Source: Hoeflea sp. BAL378
GTDB lineage: Bacteria > Pseudomonadota > Alphaproteobacteria > Rhizobiales > Rhizobiaceae
Direction of reading: 5' to 3'
Assembly: GCF_000759435.1 (NCBI RefSeq)
Contig: NZ_JRJG01000038.1
Location: 62,001-126,000, forward strand
DNA: 64,000 nucleotides
The notes under the pieces are model-generated. The model saw only the letters and a program-made list of their open reading frames with translations. It was not told where the DNA came from and did not search any database. Below are positions 61,874 to 64,000 of the stretch, in pieces. Position 1 is the stretch's first letter. Each line of letters starts with the position of its first letter. The position numbers and the translations under genes were made by a program.

Positions 61874-62599
61874 ATGGCGGGGCGGACGACGCTGATAACC
61901 GGCGGCAATTCCGGGATCGGGGCGGCAATCGCACAACGGCTGCTGGCCGCCGGCGAGGCGGTCGTCTCCCTAGGCCTGGAGCTGCCCGGCTGGGAGCATG
62001 AGAAGCTCTCGGGCTATGCCGCCGATCTCACCGATGCGGCCGCGACAGCCGAGATCGCCGCACGGATCGCCGCCGACCACAGGGTCAGCGCACTTGTGCA
62101 CAATGCCGGCATGATCCTGCCCAATCTGATTGCCGATGCGAAGCCCGAGGATGTTCTCACGCTCGCCCAGCTGCATCTGGCGGCCCCGCTGGCGCTGACG
62201 CAGGCGATGCTGCCGGGAATGAAGGAGAGCGGCCAGGGCCGCATCCTGTTCATCAGTTCCCGGGCCTCGATGGGGATGCCGACCCGCTCCGCCTATGCCT
62301 CCACCAAGGCCGGCGTGCATGGCCTTGCCCGGACCTGGGCGCTCGAACTGGCAGGCCAGGGCATCACCGTCAACGTCATCGCTCCGGGACCGGTGAAGAC
62401 CGAAAATTTCTGGGGCATCGTGCCGAAGGGCGGGGAACTCGAGGACAAGATCGCCAACTCCGTGCCGGTCAGGCGCATCGGCACGGCGGACGATATCGCC
62501 AATGCCGCCCTGTTCTTCCTCGACCCGAAGGCGAGCTTCGTGACCGGCCAGGTGCTCTATGTCTGTGGCGGAACCAGCCTGGGCGGGCTTGGAAGCTGA
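61874..62599 (+). CDS. Short-chain dehydrogenase/reductase, catalytically intact
   Basis: The 241-residue SDR has the cofactor motif TGGNSGIG (residues 9-16), HNAGM, and the catalytic triad S128, Y141 and K145 in FISSRASMGMPTRSAYASTK. The C-terminus VTGQVLYVCGGTSLGGLGS is standard. It oxidises or reduces a hydroxy/keto substrate with NAD(P)(H). It lies five bases after the cyclase gene and is last in the plus-strand cluster. With the dead SDR domain at 59842 it could form a BbsCD-like heterodimer. Confidence 0.92.
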   Translation: MAGRTTLITGGNSGIGAAIAQRLLAAGEAVVSLGLELPGWEHEKLSGYAADLTDAAATAEIAARIAADHRVSALVHNAGMILPNLIADAKPEDVLTLAQLHLAAPLALTQAMLPGMKESGQGRILFISSRASMGMPTRSAYASTKAGVHGLARTWALELAGQGITVNVIAPGPVKTENFWGIVPKGGELEDKIANSVPVRRIGTADDIANAALFFLDPKASFVTGQVLYVCGGTSLGGLGS

Positions 62600-62603
62600 A
62601 GCC

Positions 62604-62672
62604 TGCCGCGCAATGACGCGCGGCATGTCGCAACAGATCTGCCGGGCGTGCCGGGTCAGCCGGCGCTGACCC
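62604..62672. terminator. Two hairpins between the SDR and monooxygenase genes
   Basis: TGCCGCGC (62604-62611) pairs with GCGCGGCA (62618-62625), and GGGTCAGC (62653-62660) pairs with GCTGACCC (62665-62672). They stand side by side in the 85-base gap between convergent genes, each suited to stop one strand. Confidence 0.6.
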
Positions 62673-62684
62673 AGCCGTGCCCAT

Positions 62685-63914
62685 TCATGCATTCACCCTG
62701 GCTTGCGAGAAACCGGCTGTTTCGGCGTATTCGTTCGAAAGCCTCAGGCGTTCCGGGTACGGCAGAAGGGCCTCGATGTCGTCGAACCCGTCGGGGGCGA
62801 GTTCCTCGACGCGATCGATAACCATTTCCGGCCCGCCCAGGCGATTGCGCCGCACGACCTCGGCTGTGAGGGGAAGCCGTTCCGCCTCATAGGCCTTGAA
62901 GGCGTCGATCACGGTCTTGCGCGCGCCGAGTTCGCGCGACAGGCATGCGGCGTCGAGGATTGCCTGACCGGCGCCGTTCGAGCCCATTGGATACATCGGA
63001 TGGGCGGCGTCTCCCAGGAGCGTGACGCGGTCCTTGGACCAGAAAGGCAGCGCATCGCGGTCGCACATCGGATGCTCCCAGAACTGGGGTGTGGATTCGA
63101 GCAATCCGCGGACGTCGAGAAGCGGGCTGCTGAACCGGTCGATTCGCTTGAGAAGCGCCTGGCGCGCGCCTTCGCGCGACCAGTCCTCACTCTGGGGCAG
63201 TGGGGACCCGGGCGCGGCAATGCCGATATTGATCACCCAATTGGTCAGGCGCGTGTCCTCGGTCGTGCCGGGCGCAATGGGATAGACCACCAGCTTCTCG
63301 CGCCGCCCGCCCAGGATGGTCATCGAGTTTCCGTCAAGAAATTTGGGCCAGTCGCGGGCGCCGCGCCACATCATCACGCCGCTCCAGAGCGGCGGCCCCT
63401 GATCGGGAAACAGACCCTTGCGCACCACGGAATGGATCCCGTCCGCGCCGATCAACCCGTCCGCCTGCAGGGTGACCGGCCCCTGCGCGGTCTCGAACAG
63501 CGCGGTCGCCGCTCCGTCGGCCTGAACAAAGCCTGTCAGCCTGTGGTCGACCCGCACCACATCCCCCACTCTCTCACGCACGGCATCGAGCAGGATCTTC
63601 TGCAGGCGTCCGCGGTGGATGGAGAATTGCGGGACGTCATATCCCGCCTTGGCGCCGCGCACTTCGCGCCAGACTTCCTGCCCGAAGCGGTTTGCCAGGA
63701 TCAGGGTTCCGGTGGGGATGGCGTTGGCTTCGAGCTCGCCAAGCAGTCCGAGGCGAGCCAGGTGCTTGACCGCATGCGGCAGGATGTTGATCCCGACGCC
63801 AACCTCCCTGATCTCCGGAGCCTGTTCAAGGACGCTGCAACTGATGCCCTGCTCGGCGAGCATCAGGGCCGTGCTTAAGCCGCCGATCCCGGCGCCTATG
63901 ATCAATAAGTGCAA
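62685..63914 (-). CDS. PhzS-like FAD-dependent aromatic monooxygenase
   Basis: The 409-residue group A flavin monooxygenase has GAGIGGLSTALMLAEQG for FAD binding, the DG motif GADGIHSVVR and the GD motif TLLGDAAHPMYPMGSNGAGQAI. Other blocks (EVGVGINILPHAVKHLARLG, SIHRGRLQKILLDAVRERVG, MWRGARDWPKFLDG) match my memory of PhzS and related hydroxylases closely. The substrates of such enzymes are aromatic or N-heteroaromatic carboxylates, sometimes hydroxylated with loss of the carboxylate. The start ATG at 63914 lies below an AT-rich palindrome. Salicylate or 3-hydroxybenzoate 6-hydroxylase (giving gentisate) is an alternative function. Confidence 0.88.
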   Translation of the reverse strand: MHLLIIGAGIGGLSTALMLAEQGISCSVLEQAPEIREVGVGINILPHAVKHLARLGLLGELEANAIPTGTLILANRFGQEVWREVRGAKAGYDVPQFSIHRGRLQKILLDAVRERVGDVVRVDHRLTGFVQADGAATALFETAQGPVTLQADGLIGADGIHSVVRKGLFPDQGPPLWSGVMMWRGARDWPKFLDGNSMTILGGRREKLVVYPIAPGTTEDTRLTNWVINIGIAAPGSPLPQSEDWSREGARQALLKRIDRFSSPLLDVRGLLESTPQFWEHPMCDRDALPFWSKDRVTLLGDAAHPMYPMGSNGAGQAILDAACLSRELGARKTVIDAFKAYEAERLPLTAEVVRRNRLGGPEMVIDRVEELAPDGFDDIEALLPYPERLRLSNEYAETAGFSQARVNA

Positions 63915-63970
63915 GTGAGCTCTCCTTCGCGATTTCCGGGAGGGTAGCAGCTATTTGCGACAATTCTAGA

Positions 63971-63984
63971 TATTTTATAAAATA
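63971..63984. promoter_or_regulatory. AT palindrome upstream of the monooxygenase gene
   Basis: TATTTTATAAAATA is a perfect 14-base palindrome 57 bases before the start codon, in an otherwise GC-rich context. It is a likely repressor site, though it differs from the TTTCATATATAAA elements. Confidence 0.4.
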
Positions 63985-64000
63985 ATTTGACTTTGCGAAA

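Noticed and set aside
1-64000. CRISPR array, transposon or prophage signs
   Set aside because: No regularly spaced repeats, transposase, integrase, phage gene or tRNA-associated direct repeats were seen; gene composition is uniform.

Overview
The window is a GC-rich (about 62-66% by eye), densely packed catabolic and transport region. It most likely comes from an alphaproteobacterium (Hyphomicrobiales or Rhodobacterales type). The basis is codon usage, the Opp/Dpp, tripartite tricarboxylate and NodT-type proteins, and the large indolepyruvate oxidoreductases. This placement is inference, because no rRNA or other phylogenetic marker is present. I saw no tRNA, rRNA, CRISPR array, insertion sequence or phage gene.

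Layout. (1) 1-8955: amine/amino-acid style catabolism. It holds a truncated HAD hydrolase, a class III aminotransferase, an ArgE-like M20 deacylase, a second HAD hydrolase, a PuuB-like FAD amine oxidase, a GNAT acetyltransferase and an AraC-family regulator. (2) 9577-23722: a peptide/opine-type ABC importer (Tat-type binding protein, two permeases, one fused double ATPase) coupled to an aldehyde dehydrogenase. It is followed by an ornithine-cyclodeaminase-like protein, a RidA homologue lacking the usual arginine, two paralogous FAD amine oxidases, another aldehyde dehydrogenase and an exported SnoaL-like protein. A composite direct-repeat element at 9053, 16661 and 21482 links three of these transcription units and is probably a regulon operator. 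(3) 23794-38418: an efflux island. A two-component system stands divergently from a 45-residue membrane protein, MacA, MacB, a NodT-type outer-membrane lipoprotein, an RND adaptor, an RND pump, a DHA2-type MFS exporter and an ABC exporter.

(4) 38496-43751, all on the minus strand: IorA and IorB (arylpyruvate to arylacetyl-CoA), a 4HBT-fold thioesterase and two overlapping MarR regulators. (5) 43869-50660, divergent from the previous block: aldehyde dehydrogenase, omega-aminotransferase, nitrilase, gentisate 1,2-dioxygenase, FAH-family hydrolase and maleate isomerase, closed by a textbook rho-independent terminator. The last three genes form a glutathione-independent gentisate lower pathway (gentisate, maleylpyruvate, maleate plus pyruvate, fumarate). 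(6) 50802-53933: a tripartite tricarboxylate transporter. TctB and TctA lie on the plus strand and TctC faces them across a perfect 18-bp inverted-repeat terminator.

(7) 54276-63914: the least familiar block. A VanB-type reductase and a two-subunit Rieske oxygenase lead into an acyl-CoA ligase, a thiolase-like protein without the nucleophilic cysteine, and a fusion of a DUF35 zinc-ribbon/OB domain to a catalytically dead SDR domain. A cyclase-family hydrolase, an intact SDR and a convergent PhzS-like flavin monooxygenase follow. The thiolase + DUF35 + dead SDR + live SDR set resembles the BbsABCD enzymes of anaerobic toluene degradation, but here it sits behind an oxygenase and one subunit is fused. 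I regard this as the best candidate for an undescribed pathway. AT-rich operator-like sequences of very similar form lie upstream of the AraC gene (8982), between blocks 4 and 5 (43787) and upstream of block 7 (54236). They suggest common MarR-type control.
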